DNA of 47,488 nucleotides, from contig NZ_QDFT01000025.1 of assembly GCF_003075375.1 (NCBI RefSeq), positions 4 to 47,491 on the forward strand, read 5' to 3'. Of this stretch, positions 8,966-17,286 are shown in pieces (positions within the stretch are counted from its first letter, which is position 1; each line of letters opens with the position of its first letter). Below the pieces are notes generated by a model, which had not been told where the DNA came from, did not search any database, and saw only the letters and a program-made list of their open reading frames with translations. A program made the position numbers and the translations under genes. Source of the stretch: Microbacterium testaceum. GTDB taxonomy: Bacteria > Actinomycetota > Actinomycetes > Actinomycetales > Microbacteriaceae.

Positions 8966-10663
8966 ATGATCCCCACCGCCGCGTCCGCGACCGACCGTTA
9001 CCGCGCCGCGCGCGACGAACTCCTCGCCGCCCGCACCGACCCGGGGCGTGCGGCGGGCTTCGTCTGGCCCCGCTTCGAGGGGGCGTTCAACTGGGCGATC
9101 GACTGGTTCGACCCGATGGCGCGCGGAAACGACGCCCCGGCGCTCATCGTCGTCGACGACGACGACACCCACCACACCCGCACCTTCGACGAGCTGGCGC
9201 GGCGCTCCGACCAGGTCGCCGCCTGGCTGTCGTCGCAGGGTGTCGCCCGCGGTGACGCCGTGCTGCTCATGCTCGACAACCGCGTCGAGCTGTGGGAGGC
9301 GATGCTCGCCATCATGAAGCTCGGCGGTGTCATCGCACCGACCACCACCGCGCTCGGGCGCCTCGACCTCGCCGATCGCATCGACCGCGCCGAGATCCGC
9401 CACGTCGTGGTGGGTGCGGCCGACGCCGACAAGTTCGACGACCTCCCCGAGGGACTGGGTCGCATCGTCGTGGGCGGAGCCCACCCCGGCTGGTCGTCGT
9501 ACGACGACGCTTTCGAGACGGATGCCGCCCCCGCCCGGCATCCGGGAACCACCGCCGACGAGCGACTGCTGCTCTACTTCACCTCGGGCACCACCTCGAA
9601 GCCCAAGCTCGTCGAGCACACGCACTCCTCATACCCCGTCGGGCACCTCAGCACCATGTACTGGCTGGGTCTGCAGCCCGGTGACGTGCACCTCGCCATC
9701 AGCTCGCCCGGATGGGCGAAGCACGCGTGGAGCCTGTTCTTCGCCCCGTGGATCGCGGGGGCGACGGTGCTCGCGCTCAACTACTCGCGGTTCTCGGCGG
9801 AACGACTGCTGTCGGAGCTCGAGCGCGACCGCGTGACGACCTTCTGCGCGCCGCCGACGGTGTGGCGCATGCTCATCCAGGCCGATCTGTCGGGGCGACG
9901 CGGGGCGCTTCGCGAGATCGTCTCGGCGGGCGAGCCGCTGAACCCCGAGGTGATCGCGTCGGTCCAGCGCGCCTGGGGTCTCGACATCCGCGACGGGTAC
10001 GGCCAGACCGAGATGACCGCGGTCGTGGCGAACACCCCCGGCGCCCAGCTGGTGCCCGGGTCGATGGGGCGGCCGCTCCCGGGATGCCCCGTCGTGCTCG
10101 TCGACCCCGTGACGGGGGAGCGCGCGGACGAGGGCGAGATCTGCATCGACCTGACGGCGCGTCCGATCAACCTCATGACCGGATACGTGGGGGATGCCGA
10201 CCGCAACGCCGAGGCGTTCGCCGACGGCCTCTTCCACACCGGCGATGTCGCGCGCCGCGACGAGACCGGCAGCATCACCTACATCGGGCGCACCGACGAC
10301 GTCTTCAAGGCGTCGGACTACAAGATCAGCCCGTTCGAGCTCGAGAGCGTGCTCATCGAGCACCCGGCCGTGGTCGAGGCGGCCGTGGTGCCCGCGCCGG
10401 ACGACCTGCGGCTCGCTGTTCCGAAAGCGTACGTCGTGCTCGCCGGCGGGCATGAGGCGGGGGAGCACGTGGCCCTCGACATCCTGCGCTTCGCACGCGA
10501 GCGGCTCGCGCCGTTCCAACGCGTGCGCCGCGTGGAGTTCTTCGACCTGCCCAAGACCATCTCGGGCAAGATCCGCCGTGTCGAGCTGCGTCAGCGCGAA
10601 GAGGCCGTGTTCCGCGGCGAGATCACCGCGGTCGAGTGGCGCGACGATGCCCTGAGGGGCTGA
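8966..10663 (+). CDS. AMP-forming acyl-CoA synthetase (medium-chain ACSM-like)
   Basis: A 565-residue adenylate-forming enzyme that activates a carboxylic acid to its CoA thioester through an acyl-AMP. The phosphate-binding loop YFTSGTTSKPKLVEHTH starts near residue 204, the A5 motif is YGQTE (345-349), the A7/A8 region is HTGDVARRDE and YIGRTDDVFKASDYKISPFE, and the catalytic lysine is K535 in PKTISGKIRR. The N-terminal FNWAIDWFDPMA segment is typical of the medium-chain/ACSM branch. The ATG at 8966 follows GAAGGAG. It stands alone, with about 210 nt to the divergent symporter gene. The exact acid is unknown. Confidence 0.88.
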   Translation: MIPTAASATDRYRAARDELLAARTDPGRAAGFVWPRFEGAFNWAIDWFDPMARGNDAPALIVVDDDDTHHTRTFDELARRSDQVAAWLSSQGVARGDAVLLMLDNRVELWEAMLAIMKLGGVIAPTTTALGRLDLADRIDRAEIRHVVVGAADADKFDDLPEGLGRIVVGGAHPGWSSYDDAFETDAAPARHPGTTADERLLLYFTSGTTSKPKLVEHTHSSYPVGHLSTMYWLGLQPGDVHLAISSPGWAKHAWSLFFAPWIAGATVLALNYSRFSAERLLSELERDRVTTFCAPPTVWRMLIQADLSGRRGALREIVSAGEPLNPEVIASVQRAWGLDIRDGYGQTEMTAVVANTPGAQLVPGSMGRPLPGCPVVLVDPVTGERADEGEICIDLTARPINLMTGYVGDADRNAEAFADGLFHTGDVARRDETGSITYIGRTDDVFKASDYKISPFELESVLIEHPAVVEAAVVPAPDDLRLAVPKAYVVLAGGHEAGEHVALDILRFARERLAPFQRVRRVEFFDLPKTISGKIRRVELRQREEAVFRGEITAVEWRDDALRG

Positions 10664-10716
10664 GCCGGCCCCGCAACCCCCTCGTATCCACGCGCGAGGC
10701 GTGTGAGCATCGACGC

Positions 10717-10857
10717 ATGGAAAAGGATCAGAAGCAGCCGTTCGAGAATCCCTCCGTCGACGACGACAGCGACATGCCCTCGCTGATGGACGAGCGCACC
10801 ATGGGGCGCGAGACCGAGCGCGAGATCACGCAGATGATCAACGGCATCGAGGGCTGA
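10717..10857 (+). CDS. Small acidic hypothetical protein (46 aa)
   Basis: Not recognised. It encodes 46 residues, very rich in Asp and Glu (VDDDSDMPSLMDE, REIT), with no signal peptide or membrane segment. It lies 53 nt after the acyl-CoA synthetase gene and may be co-transcribed. No strong Shine-Dalgarno is visible. The codon use matches the surrounding genes, which is the main argument for coding. Confidence 0.45.
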   Translation: MEKDQKQPFENPSVDDDSDMPSLMDERTMGRETEREITQMINGIEG

Positions 10858-10876
10858 CGCCCAAGCTGCTCCTGCG

Positions 10877-11014
10877 TCACGAGGGCTCGGTCGTGCGGAC
10901 GAGACCGCAATTCAGGCACGACCACGCCACGAGGAACCGCTCGTCGTCGAGCACCTCGAAGCGCAGCGGTTCGCCGCATGTCGGGCACCGCGGCATCCCG
11001 TCGGGAGTGCTCAT
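10877..11014 (-). CDS. Small zinc-ribbon protein (45 aa)
   Basis: A 45-residue protein with two Cys pairs, CPTC near residue 10 and CLNC near residue 33, in the spacing of a zinc ribbon. The sequence between them is acidic (EVLDDERF). The ATG follows GGAGG at good spacing. It is convergent with the 46-aa gene and lies downstream of yajQ on the same strand (22 nt apart). Function unknown; such ribbons often bind nucleic acid or act as small adaptor proteins. Confidence 0.7.
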   Translation of the reverse strand: MSTPDGMPRCPTCGEPLRFEVLDDERFLVAWSCLNCGLVRTTEPS

Positions 11015-11035
11015 CGAGCAGCCTCCGGGCGGGGC

Positions 11036-11524
11036 TCAGCGGTAGTTCGTGAACTGCAGGTCGACGTCGAGGTCGGCGGCCTTGAGCAGGCGCTGCACCT
11101 CTTGCAGGTCGTCGCGCGACTTCGACTGCACGCGCAGCTCATCGCCCTGGATCTGCGACTTGACGCCCTTGGGGCCCTCGTCGCGGATGATCTTGCCGAT
11201 CTTCTTCGCGTTCTCTTGCGAGATGCCCTCTTTGAGGGTCGAGGTGATGCGGTACTCCTTGCCGCTCTGCACCGGCTCGCCGCTCTCGAGGCTCTTGAGC
11301 GAGATGCCGCGCTTGATGAGCTTCGTCTGGAAGACGTCGAGCACCGCGTTCGCGCGCTCCTCGGAGTTGGCCTTGATGACGATGGACTCGCCGCTCCACG
11401 CGATCGAGGCGTCGGTGCCCTTGAAGTCGTAGCGCTGCTCGACCTCTTTGTGCGCCTGGTTCAAAGCGTTGTCGGCCTCTTGCCGGTCGATCTTGGAAAC
11501 GATGTCGAACGAAGAATCAGCCAT
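11036..11524 (-). CDS. yajQ: YajQ family nucleotide/c-di-GMP-binding protein
   Basis: A 162-residue member of the YajQ (UPF0234) family. It begins [16 protein letters not shown] and continues with [10 protein letters not shown], both strongly conserved, and ends with the family-typical LQFTNYR. Family members bind nucleotides, and some bind cyclic di-GMP and act as effectors; the role in actinobacteria is not settled. The ATG at 11524 is chosen from the conserved N terminus; the frame extends about 45 codons upstream without homology. Confidence 0.93.
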   Translation of the reverse strand: MADSSFDIVSKIDRQEADNALNQAHKEVEQRYDFKGTDASIAWSGESIVIKANSEERANAVLDVFQTKLIKRGISLKSLESGEPVQSGKEYRITSTLKEGISQENAKKIGKIIRDEGPKGVKSQIQGDELRVQSKSRDDLQEVQRLLKAADLDVDLQFTNYR

Positions 11525-11644
11525 GCCCCCAGGGTACCGGGCGGCCCGGCCGGAGGGGAGCGGACCGCCGGGCCCGGGTGTCGTCGATGACGCACAGGAG
11601 CCGCATCGGCAGGTCACAGGTTGGTATCGGAACGCGCGGCGTTT

Positions 11645-11672
11645 TTGATCCGCGTCCATCTCCGGCTAACTA
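11645..11672 (+). promoter_or_regulatory. Candidate promoter of malEFG
   Basis: A TTGATC -35-like hexamer (11645-11650) is separated by 16 nt from TAACTA (11667-11672). The LacI-type operator starts on the last bases of the -10 box, a position that suits repression. Confidence 0.5.
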
Positions 11673-11688
11673 TGTAAGCGCTTGCATA
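11671..11688 (+). promoter_or_regulatory. LacI-family operator upstream of malE
   Basis: An 18-bp near-perfect palindrome contains TGTAAGCGCTTGCA, which fits the LacI/GalR-family core TGNAAGCGCTTNCA. Only one base pair breaks the symmetry. It sits about 70 nt upstream of the malE start. The regulator gene is not in this window. Confidence 0.75.
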
Positions 11689-11759
11689 ACGAGCTGGGGC
11701 CGACGACGTCCACCACGCGGTACGTCTGGTGCCCTTCCCCCCACCAGAGAGGCACACCA

Positions 11760-12998
11760 ATGAAGGTGACATCCACGCGCGCGCTCGGTTTCGGCGCGCT
11801 CATCGCCGCGGGCTCGATGCTGCTCGCCGGTTGCTCCGGCGCCGGCAGCGCTCCCCAGGCCAGCGGCGACGCCGCCGCGGCCGGCACCCTGACCGTCTGG
11901 GTCGACGCGAACCGCGCCGACGCGCTCAAGGACGTCGCCGCGACGTTCTCGGAAGAGAAGGGTCTGAAGGTCGACCTGGTCGAGAAGGACTTCTCGAAGA
12001 TCCAGGCCGACTTCGCCGCCCAGGTCCCCACCGGCAAGGGCCCCGACATCACCGTCGGCGCTCATGACTGGCTCGGCGGCTTCGTGCAGGACGGTCTGGT
12101 CGCCCCCATCGAGCTCGGCGACAAGACCTCCGAGTTCCAGGAGGTCGCGATCCAGGCGTTCACCGACGAGGGCAAGGTCTACGGCCTGCCGTACGCGACC
12201 GAGAACATCGCGCTCATGCGCAACGTCGACCTCGTCCCCGAGGCACCCACCTCGTTCGACGACATGATCGCCAAGGGCGCGGCGACGGGCGTGCAGTACC
12301 CGTTCGTCGTCGGTCTGGACCCGGCGAACGCCGACCCGTACCACCTGTACCCGTTCGAGACGTCCTTCGGGAACTCCGTCTTCGCACGCAACGCCGACGG
12401 CAGCTACGACGGTTCGCAGCTGTCGATCGGCGACGAGGCCGGCCAGGCCTTCGCCTCGTGGCTCGGTGCGCAGGGCGCCGCGGGCACCATCAACCTGAAC
12501 CTCACTCAGGACCTCTCGAAAGAGGCCTTCAACTCGGGTCAGACGCCGTTCATCCTGACCGGGCCCTGGAACGTGGCGGATGCCGAGGCCAAGGGCATCA
12601 ACATCGCCATCGACCCGATCCCGTCGGCCGGCGGTCAGCCCGCGCAGCCCTTCGTCGGCGTGCAGGGCTTCTACCTCAACGCCAAGTCGCAGAACGCGCT
12701 CGCCGCGAACGAGTTCCTGGTGAACTACCTCGCCACCGAGCCCGTCCAGACGGCGCTGTACGAGGCGGGCGACCGCCCGCCGGCACTCACGGCCGCCTAC
12801 GAGAAGGCCTCGGCCGACCCGATCATCGCCGGCTTCGGCGAGGTCGGCGCGCAGGGCGCCCCCATGCCGAGCATCCCCGAGATGGGTTCGGTCTGGGAGT
12901 TCTGGGGCGTCGCCGAGGTGTCGCTGCTCAAGGGTGAAGACCCCACCGCCACCTGGACGAAGATGTCCGACGACATCGCGGCCAACATCGCCGGTTGA
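11760..12998 (+). CDS. malE: MalE-type maltose/oligosaccharide ABC transporter binding lipoprotein
   Basis: A 412-residue extracellular solute-binding protein. The signal peptide ends in the lipobox LLAGC, with Cys25 lipidated. The body shows the maltose-binding-protein layout: AGTLTVWVDANR at the start, GPDITVGAHDWLGGFVQDGLVAPIE, then YGLPYATENIALMRN and ILTGPWNVADAEAKG. It binds maltodextrin-like sugar for the MalF/MalG pair downstream. The ATG at 11760 follows AGAGAGG. A G+C-rich hairpin separates it from malF. A LacI-type operator upstream points to induction by the sugar. Confidence 0.9.
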   Translation: MKVTSTRALGFGALIAAGSMLLAGCSGAGSAPQASGDAAAAGTLTVWVDANRADALKDVAATFSEEKGLKVDLVEKDFSKIQADFAAQVPTGKGPDITVGAHDWLGGFVQDGLVAPIELGDKTSEFQEVAIQAFTDEGKVYGLPYATENIALMRNVDLVPEAPTSFDDMIAKGAATGVQYPFVVGLDPANADPYHLYPFETSFGNSVFARNADGSYDGSQLSIGDEAGQAFASWLGAQGAAGTINLNLTQDLSKEAFNSGQTPFILTGPWNVADAEAKGINIAIDPIPSAGGQPAQPFVGVQGFYLNAKSQNALAANEFLVNYLATEPVQTALYEAGDRPPALTAAYEKASADPIIAGFGEVGAQGAPMPSIPEMGSVWEFWGVAEVSLLKGEDPTATWTKMSDDIAANIAG

Positions 12999-13004
12999 CC
13001 CGGC

Positions 13005-13042
13005 GCCGCGGCGGGCGCGCCCCACCGGCCGCCCGCCGCGGC
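13005..13042 (+). terminator. Intergenic hairpin between malE and malF
   Basis: A perfect 13-bp stem (GCCGCGGCGGGCG with CGCCCGCCGCGGC) has a 12-nt loop and is followed by a pyrimidine-rich stretch that includes a run of nine C. Such hairpins often protect the upstream binding-protein mRNA or cause partial termination, so that more binding protein than permease is made. Which applies here is not visible. Confidence 0.65.
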
Positions 13043-13095
13043 ATCCCTCTTCTTTCCCCCCCCCGGACCTCCCCCCGACCACGAAGGCCTCGACG

Positions 13096-14730
13096 ATGAC
13101 GGCTCCCCTCCTCGAACACGACACCGCGCCCGAAAACCCGCCCCGCGACCCCGCCGCCGAACGCCGGCGCCGCCGGGCGGAGCGGTACGCCGAAGCAGCT
13201 TCCGCCGGATGGAAGGTGTGGCTGGTCAAGATCGTGGCGCTCGCGCTGCTGGATGCCGCCGCGCTCTACGCCGTGATGATGCTCGCCGGCTCCGGTCAGT
13301 GGGCGGTGGCCGCGATCGTCGCGATCATCGCGGTCGGCGTGAACGTCGTGTACCTCACCCCCGGCCTGCTGCCGGCCAAGTACCTCACGCCCGGTCTGAT
13401 CTTCTTGCTGGTCTTCCAGATCTTCGTGGTCGGGTACACCGTCTACATCGCGTTCACCAACTACGGCTCCGGACACAACTCCACCAAGGACGACGCGGTC
13501 AACGCGCTCCTGCTGCAGTCGCAGACGCGCGTGGAGGACAGCGCGACCTACCCGGTCACGATCGTCGAGAGCGGGGGAGTGTTCTCGCTCCTGGTGACCG
13601 ACCCCGACACCGGTGACGCGGCCGTGGGCACCACCGAACAGGCGTTGGAGCCGGTGGATGCCGAGTTCGCGGGCGGGCGAGCGGTATCGGCCGATGGCTA
13701 CACCTCGCTCGACTTCGCGGGGATCGTCGCGAACCAGACCGCGATCGGGGCCATCGCCGTGCCGATCTCGGACGACCCCAACGACGGGTTCCTGCGCACG
13801 ACCGACGGTTCGAACGCCTACCTCTTCACCTCGAGCCTCACGTGGGACGCCGCGGCCGACACGATGACGGACACGGCCGACGGCACGGTGTACCGCGACA
13901 TCGGCACGGGGGCGTTCACCGCCGACGACGGCCAGGAGCTGCTGCCCGGATGGGTCGTGACCGTGGGCGCCGACAACTTCGTGCGCGCCTTCACCGAGGA
14001 CTCCATCCGCGGCCCCTTCATCGCGGTCGCCGTCTGGACCTTCGTCTTCGCCTTCCTGTCGGTGGCGACGACGTTCGTGCTGGGGCTCTTCCTCGCGATC
14101 GTGCTGAACGATCCGCGCATGAAGAGCCGCAAGTACTACCGGGTCGTCATGATCCTGCCCTACGCCTTTCCGGCGTTCCTCTCGGCGCTCGTGTGGGCGG
14201 GCATGTTCAACCAGGACTTCGGGTTCATCAACCAGACGATCCTGGGCGGGGCCAGCATCCCGTGGCTGCAGGACCCCCTGCTCGCCAAGATCGCGATCCT
14301 CATCGTGAACCTCTGGTTGGGGTACCCCTACATGTTCCTCGTGTGCACCGGGGCGCTGCAGTCGATTCCCGACGACATCACCGAGGCCGGACGCGTCGAC
14401 GGCGCGAGCGTGTGGCAGATCTTCCGCCACATCAAGTTCCCCTTGCTGCTCGTCTCGGTCGCGCCGCTGTTGATCTCGTCGTTCGCGTTCAACTTCAACA
14501 ACTTCAACCTCATCTACATGCTCACCGGCGGTGGCCCGCGCTTCACCGACGCCGCCATCAACGCCGGGGCGACCGACATCCTGATCTCGATGGTCTACAA
14601 GGTCGCGTTCGTGGGCCAGCTGCGCGACTTCGGTCTCGCCAGCGCCTTCTCGATCGTGATCTTCCTGCTCGTCGGCGTGATCTCGTACATCGGGTTCCGA
14701 CAGACCAAGGCCCTCGAGGAGCTGAACTGA
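13096..14730 (+). CDS. malF: MalF-type ABC sugar permease with large extracytoplasmic domain
   Basis: A 544-residue permease. After a basic N-terminal tail come three membrane segments, the third near residues 96-120 (YLTPGLIFLLVFQIFVVGYTVY). A large extracytoplasmic domain of roughly 180 residues follows, which is the P2 domain known from MalF, then the remaining spans and the EAA loop (EAGRVDGASVWQIFRHIKFP, near residue 430). The C-terminal FNNFNLIYMLTGGGP segment is typical of MalF. The start at 13096 is the first Met that leaves a plausible cytoplasmic tail. It partners with MalG 1 nt downstream. Confidence 0.92.
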   Translation: MTAPLLEHDTAPENPPRDPAAERRRRRAERYAEAASAGWKVWLVKIVALALLDAAALYAVMMLAGSGQWAVAAIVAIIAVGVNVVYLTPGLLPAKYLTPGLIFLLVFQIFVVGYTVYIAFTNYGSGHNSTKDDAVNALLLQSQTRVEDSATYPVTIVESGGVFSLLVTDPDTGDAAVGTTEQALEPVDAEFAGGRAVSADGYTSLDFAGIVANQTAIGAIAVPISDDPNDGFLRTTDGSNAYLFTSSLTWDAAADTMTDTADGTVYRDIGTGAFTADDGQELLPGWVVTVGADNFVRAFTEDSIRGPFIAVAVWTFVFAFLSVATTFVLGLFLAIVLNDPRMKSRKYYRVVMILPYAFPAFLSALVWAGMFNQDFGFINQTILGGASIPWLQDPLLAKIAILIVNLWLGYPYMFLVCTGALQSIPDDITEAGRVDGASVWQIFRHIKFPLLLVSVAPLLISSFAFNFNNFNLIYMLTGGGPRFTDAAINAGATDILISMVYKVAFVGQLRDFGLASAFSIVIFLLVGVISYIGFRQTKALEELN

Positions 14731-14731
14731 C

Positions 14732-15625
14732 ATGGCGACCGACACCCTGACCCCGACCCGCCCCGCGCGCCGCCCTGTGGGCACGTGGTTCCGCCAGACC
14801 GGCTGGCGCCACCTGGTCGGCATCGCGATGCTGATCTTCTCGTCGTTCCCGCTGCTCTACGTGCTGTCGGCCGCGCTGAACCCGGGCGGCACCCTGCTGA
14901 CCGCGAACGGCCTGTTCCAGACGGTGAGCATCGACAGCTTCGTGCGTCTGTTCTCGCTGCCACAGCAGCCGTTCGCCGCGTGGTTCGTCAATTCGCTCGT
15001 GATCGGTCTGGCCACCGCCGTGGGCACCGTCTTCCTCGGGGCGCTCGCCGCGTACTCGTTCTCGAGGATGCGGTTCACCGGGCGTCGCTTCGGACTGCTC
15101 AGTCTGCTGCTGGTCCAGATGTTCCCGCAGCTGCTGGCGTTCGTGGCGATCTTCCTGCTCATGACGACCATCGCCGACGTCTTCCCCGCGATCGGGTTGA
15201 ACACCCAGATCGGCCTCATCATGGTCTACCTGGGCGGGGCGCTGGGGGTGAACACGTATCTGATGTACGGCTTCTTCAACACCGTCCCCGCCTCGATCGA
15301 CGAAGCGGCCAAGATCGACGGCGCCGGGCACGCGCGCATCTTCTTCACGATCATCCTGCGGCTCGTCGCGCCGATCCTCGCCGTCGTCGGACTGCTGTCG
15401 TTCATCGCGACCATGAACGACTTCGTCCTGGCATCCGTGATCCTCGTCGACCCGGCCAAGCAGACGCTCGCCGTCGGCCTGTACCAGTTCGTGTCGCAGG
15501 AGACGGCGACCAACTGGTCGGTGTTCGCCGCCGGCGCCGTCCTGGCCGCGGTGCTGCCGATGGCGCTGTTCCTCGCGCTCCAGCGCTACATCGTGGGCGG
15601 CCTGACGGCGGGCAGCGTCAAGTGA
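14732..15625 (+). CDS. malG: MalG-type ABC sugar permease
   Basis: A 297-residue permease with six predicted spans and the EAA loop EAAKIDGAGHARIFFTIILR near residue 191. The C terminus, YIVGGLTAGSVK, is the classic MalG ending that contacts the ATPase. The start lies 1 nt after the malF stop. No ATPase gene follows; the next gene is unrelated. The transporter must therefore use an ATPase encoded elsewhere, possibly the one at 6131-7399. Confidence 0.93.
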   Translation: MATDTLTPTRPARRPVGTWFRQTGWRHLVGIAMLIFSSFPLLYVLSAALNPGGTLLTANGLFQTVSIDSFVRLFSLPQQPFAAWFVNSLVIGLATAVGTVFLGALAAYSFSRMRFTGRRFGLLSLLLVQMFPQLLAFVAIFLLMTTIADVFPAIGLNTQIGLIMVYLGGALGVNTYLMYGFFNTVPASIDEAAKIDGAGHARIFFTIILRLVAPILAVVGLLSFIATMNDFVLASVILVDPAKQTLAVGLYQFVSQETATNWSVFAAGAVLAAVLPMALFLALQRYIVGGLTAGSVK

Positions 15626-15676
15626 GGGGATGAGGTCCGGCCCGTTCGCCCGCGGGCGCTCGTAGACTCGGATCCC

Positions 15677-16177
15677 ATGCGAGCACTCACTGAGGACGAG
15701 GTCCGTGAGGCCTTCGTCAACGCCGCTCCCGAGGAGCTGCGCGTCGTCGCCCTGCCGCACGACTTCGTCCTGACGGACTGGGACCACCTCGACTTCTTCG
15801 CGTGGCGCGATCCGCGCACCCGCGGGCGGGGCTACATCGTCACCGAGCACGAGGGTGAGCCCACCGGCATCGTCCTGCGCGCCGCCGAGGGCCAATCGCG
15901 CGCGCGGTCGGCGATGTGCAACCTGTGCCACACGATGCAGCCGGGCGATCAGGTTTCGCTGTTCACCGCCCGCAAGGCGGGCGAGGCGGGCGAGCACGGC
16001 GACACCGTCGGCACGTACATCTGCGCCGACATGTCGTGCCACGAGACCGTGCGCCTGGCGGCGCCGCTCGCGCCGAGCGAGATCCGGGCGAGCGTCGACC
16101 GCAAGATCGACGGCACCAAGCGGCGCACCGAGGAGTTCGTCGCCCGCGTGCTCGACGCGGCCGAGGTGAGCCGGTGA
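15677..16177 (+). CDS. FBP-domain (FusB/EF-G-binding-like) zinc protein
   Basis: A 166-residue protein resembling the C-terminal FBP domain of elongation factor G-binding proteins (FusB/FusC family). Two Cys pairs, CNLC near residue 80 and C-x4-C (CADMSC) near 116, form the expected treble-clef zinc site. FusB-type proteins bind EF-G and can free ribosomes stalled by fusidic acid; whether this single-domain actinobacterial form does so is not known. A TAGACT box lies 8 nt upstream of the ATG, so the mRNA may be leaderless. The stop overlaps the next GTG start by 4 nt. Confidence 0.82.
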   Translation: MRALTEDEVREAFVNAAPEELRVVALPHDFVLTDWDHLDFFAWRDPRTRGRGYIVTEHEGEPTGIVLRAAEGQSRARSAMCNLCHTMQPGDQVSLFTARKAGEAGEHGDTVGTYICADMSCHETVRLAAPLAPSEIRASVDRKIDGTKRRTEEFVARVLDAAEVSR

Positions 16178-17055
16178 GCGGGCGCATCGTCGTGATCGGC
16201 GACGCCCTGATCGACGAGATCCGCGACGACGCCGGCGTACGCGAGTTCGTCGGCGGCGCCGGGCTCAACGTGGCGGTCGGCCTGTCGCGGCTGGGGGTGC
16301 CGGCATCCCTCATCGCGATGGTGGGCGACGACGCCGCGGGGGAGCAGATCCGCGCGTACCTCGCCGAGTACGACGTCGAGCTGCTCGCGAGTCCCGCCGC
16401 GCACGGCTCGTCGCGAGCCGTGAGCACCCGCTCGGCCGAGGGGGAGCCCCAGTACGTCTTCAACGACGCCGCGCAGAACCGCCGCGTCGCCTATGGTGCG
16501 GCGGAGCGTGCGGCGATCGCGGCCGCCCCGATGGTCGTGGTGAGTTGCTTCCCCTTCGATGACCGAGAGCAGACCGATGCGCTCGTGGATGCCGTGGCCT
16601 CGGCCGGAACGCCCCTGGCGATCGACCCGAACCCGCGCAGCGGCATGCTGCACGACCGCGACGAGTTCGTGCGCGGCTTCGAGCGCGCGGCCGCCGGGGC
16701 GCTTCTGGTCAAGGTCGGCGAGGACGATGCGCAGCTGCTCTACGGCACCTCGCTCGACGACCTGCGCGACCGGCTCACGGGCCTGGGTGTGGACGCGGTG
16801 CTGGCGACCTATGGCGCGGGCGGCGCGGCGATCGTCGCGGGCGGCGTGACGGTGTCGCGCGGCATCTCGAACCTTCCGGGACGCATCGTCGACACGATGG
16901 GCGGCGGCGACGCCGTGCTCGCGACGACCGCCGCGCTCGTGCGGGAGCGGTTGCCCGAGGTCGCCGCGGACTGGGATGCCGTGCTCTCGCGCGCCATGGA
17001 CGTCGCCGCGGCGACGTGCCGCAGCGAGGGCGCGCTGCTGCGCACGCCCGAATGA
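16174..17055 (+). CDS. PfkB-family sugar kinase
   Basis: A 293-residue carbohydrate kinase of the ribokinase/PfkB family, most like fructokinases. The first signature GGAGLNVAVGLSRLG lies near residue 28 and the second, DTMGGGDAV, near residue 240; the catalytic Asp of the GxGD motif is kept although Ala is replaced by Gly. It phosphorylates a sugar with ATP. It overlaps the FBP-domain gene by 4 nt (GTGA), so the two are translationally coupled. It may act on sugar imported by the MalEFG system just upstream, but the substrate is not evident. Confidence 0.85.
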   Translation: MSGRIVVIGDALIDEIRDDAGVREFVGGAGLNVAVGLSRLGVPASLIAMVGDDAAGEQIRAYLAEYDVELLASPAAHGSSRAVSTRSAEGEPQYVFNDAAQNRRVAYGAAERAAIAAAPMVVVSCFPFDDREQTDALVDAVASAGTPLAIDPNPRSGMLHDRDEFVRGFERAAAGALLVKVGEDDAQLLYGTSLDDLRDRLTGLGVDAVLATYGAGGAAIVAGGVTVSRGISNLPGRIVDTMGGGDAVLATTAALVRERLPEVAADWDAVLSRAMDVAAATCRSEGALLRTPE

Positions 17056-17146
17056 GGCCGCCGGTGGTTTCGAGCACCCTCTCGGGGATAGTAGAGTGGT
17101 TTCTCGCGCCTCTGGTCGACTGAAAAAGCCGGGCGGGTGCGCATCT

Positions 17147-17228
17147 GGCGAGTTACCCAAGCGGCCAAAGGGATCTGACTGTAAATCAGACTGCATTGCA
17201 TTCGGGGGTTCGAATCCCTCACTCGCCA
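17147..17228 (+). tRNA. tRNA-Tyr (GTA)
   Basis: A class II tRNA. The acceptor stem GGCGAGT pairs with ACTCGCC, the anticodon arm is TCTGA-CTGTAAA-TCAGA with anticodon GTA, a long variable arm follows, and the T loop is TTCGAAT. Discriminator base A at 17228; CCA is not encoded. Confidence 0.97.
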
Positions 17229-17231
17229 CAG

Positions 17232-17271
17232 AACGAGAAAAGGGCACCCGATCGGGTGCCCTTTTCTCGTT
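17232..17271 (+). terminator. Perfect 40-bp palindromic terminator
   Basis: Two exact 20-nt inverted arms meet without a spacer (arm begins AACGAGAAAAGGGCACCCGA). The A-rich and T-rich flanks make it a rho-independent terminator in both directions. It serves the tRNA-Tyr transcript on the + strand and the convergent gene at 17287 on the - strand. Confidence 0.9.
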
Positions 17272-17286
17272 GGTCGATCGAGTTGC

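Noticed and set aside
12928..14823. 631-codon open frame opposite malF
   Set aside because: An antisense shadow, rich in Arg, His and Asp, with no family resemblance; MalF on the plus strand is complete.
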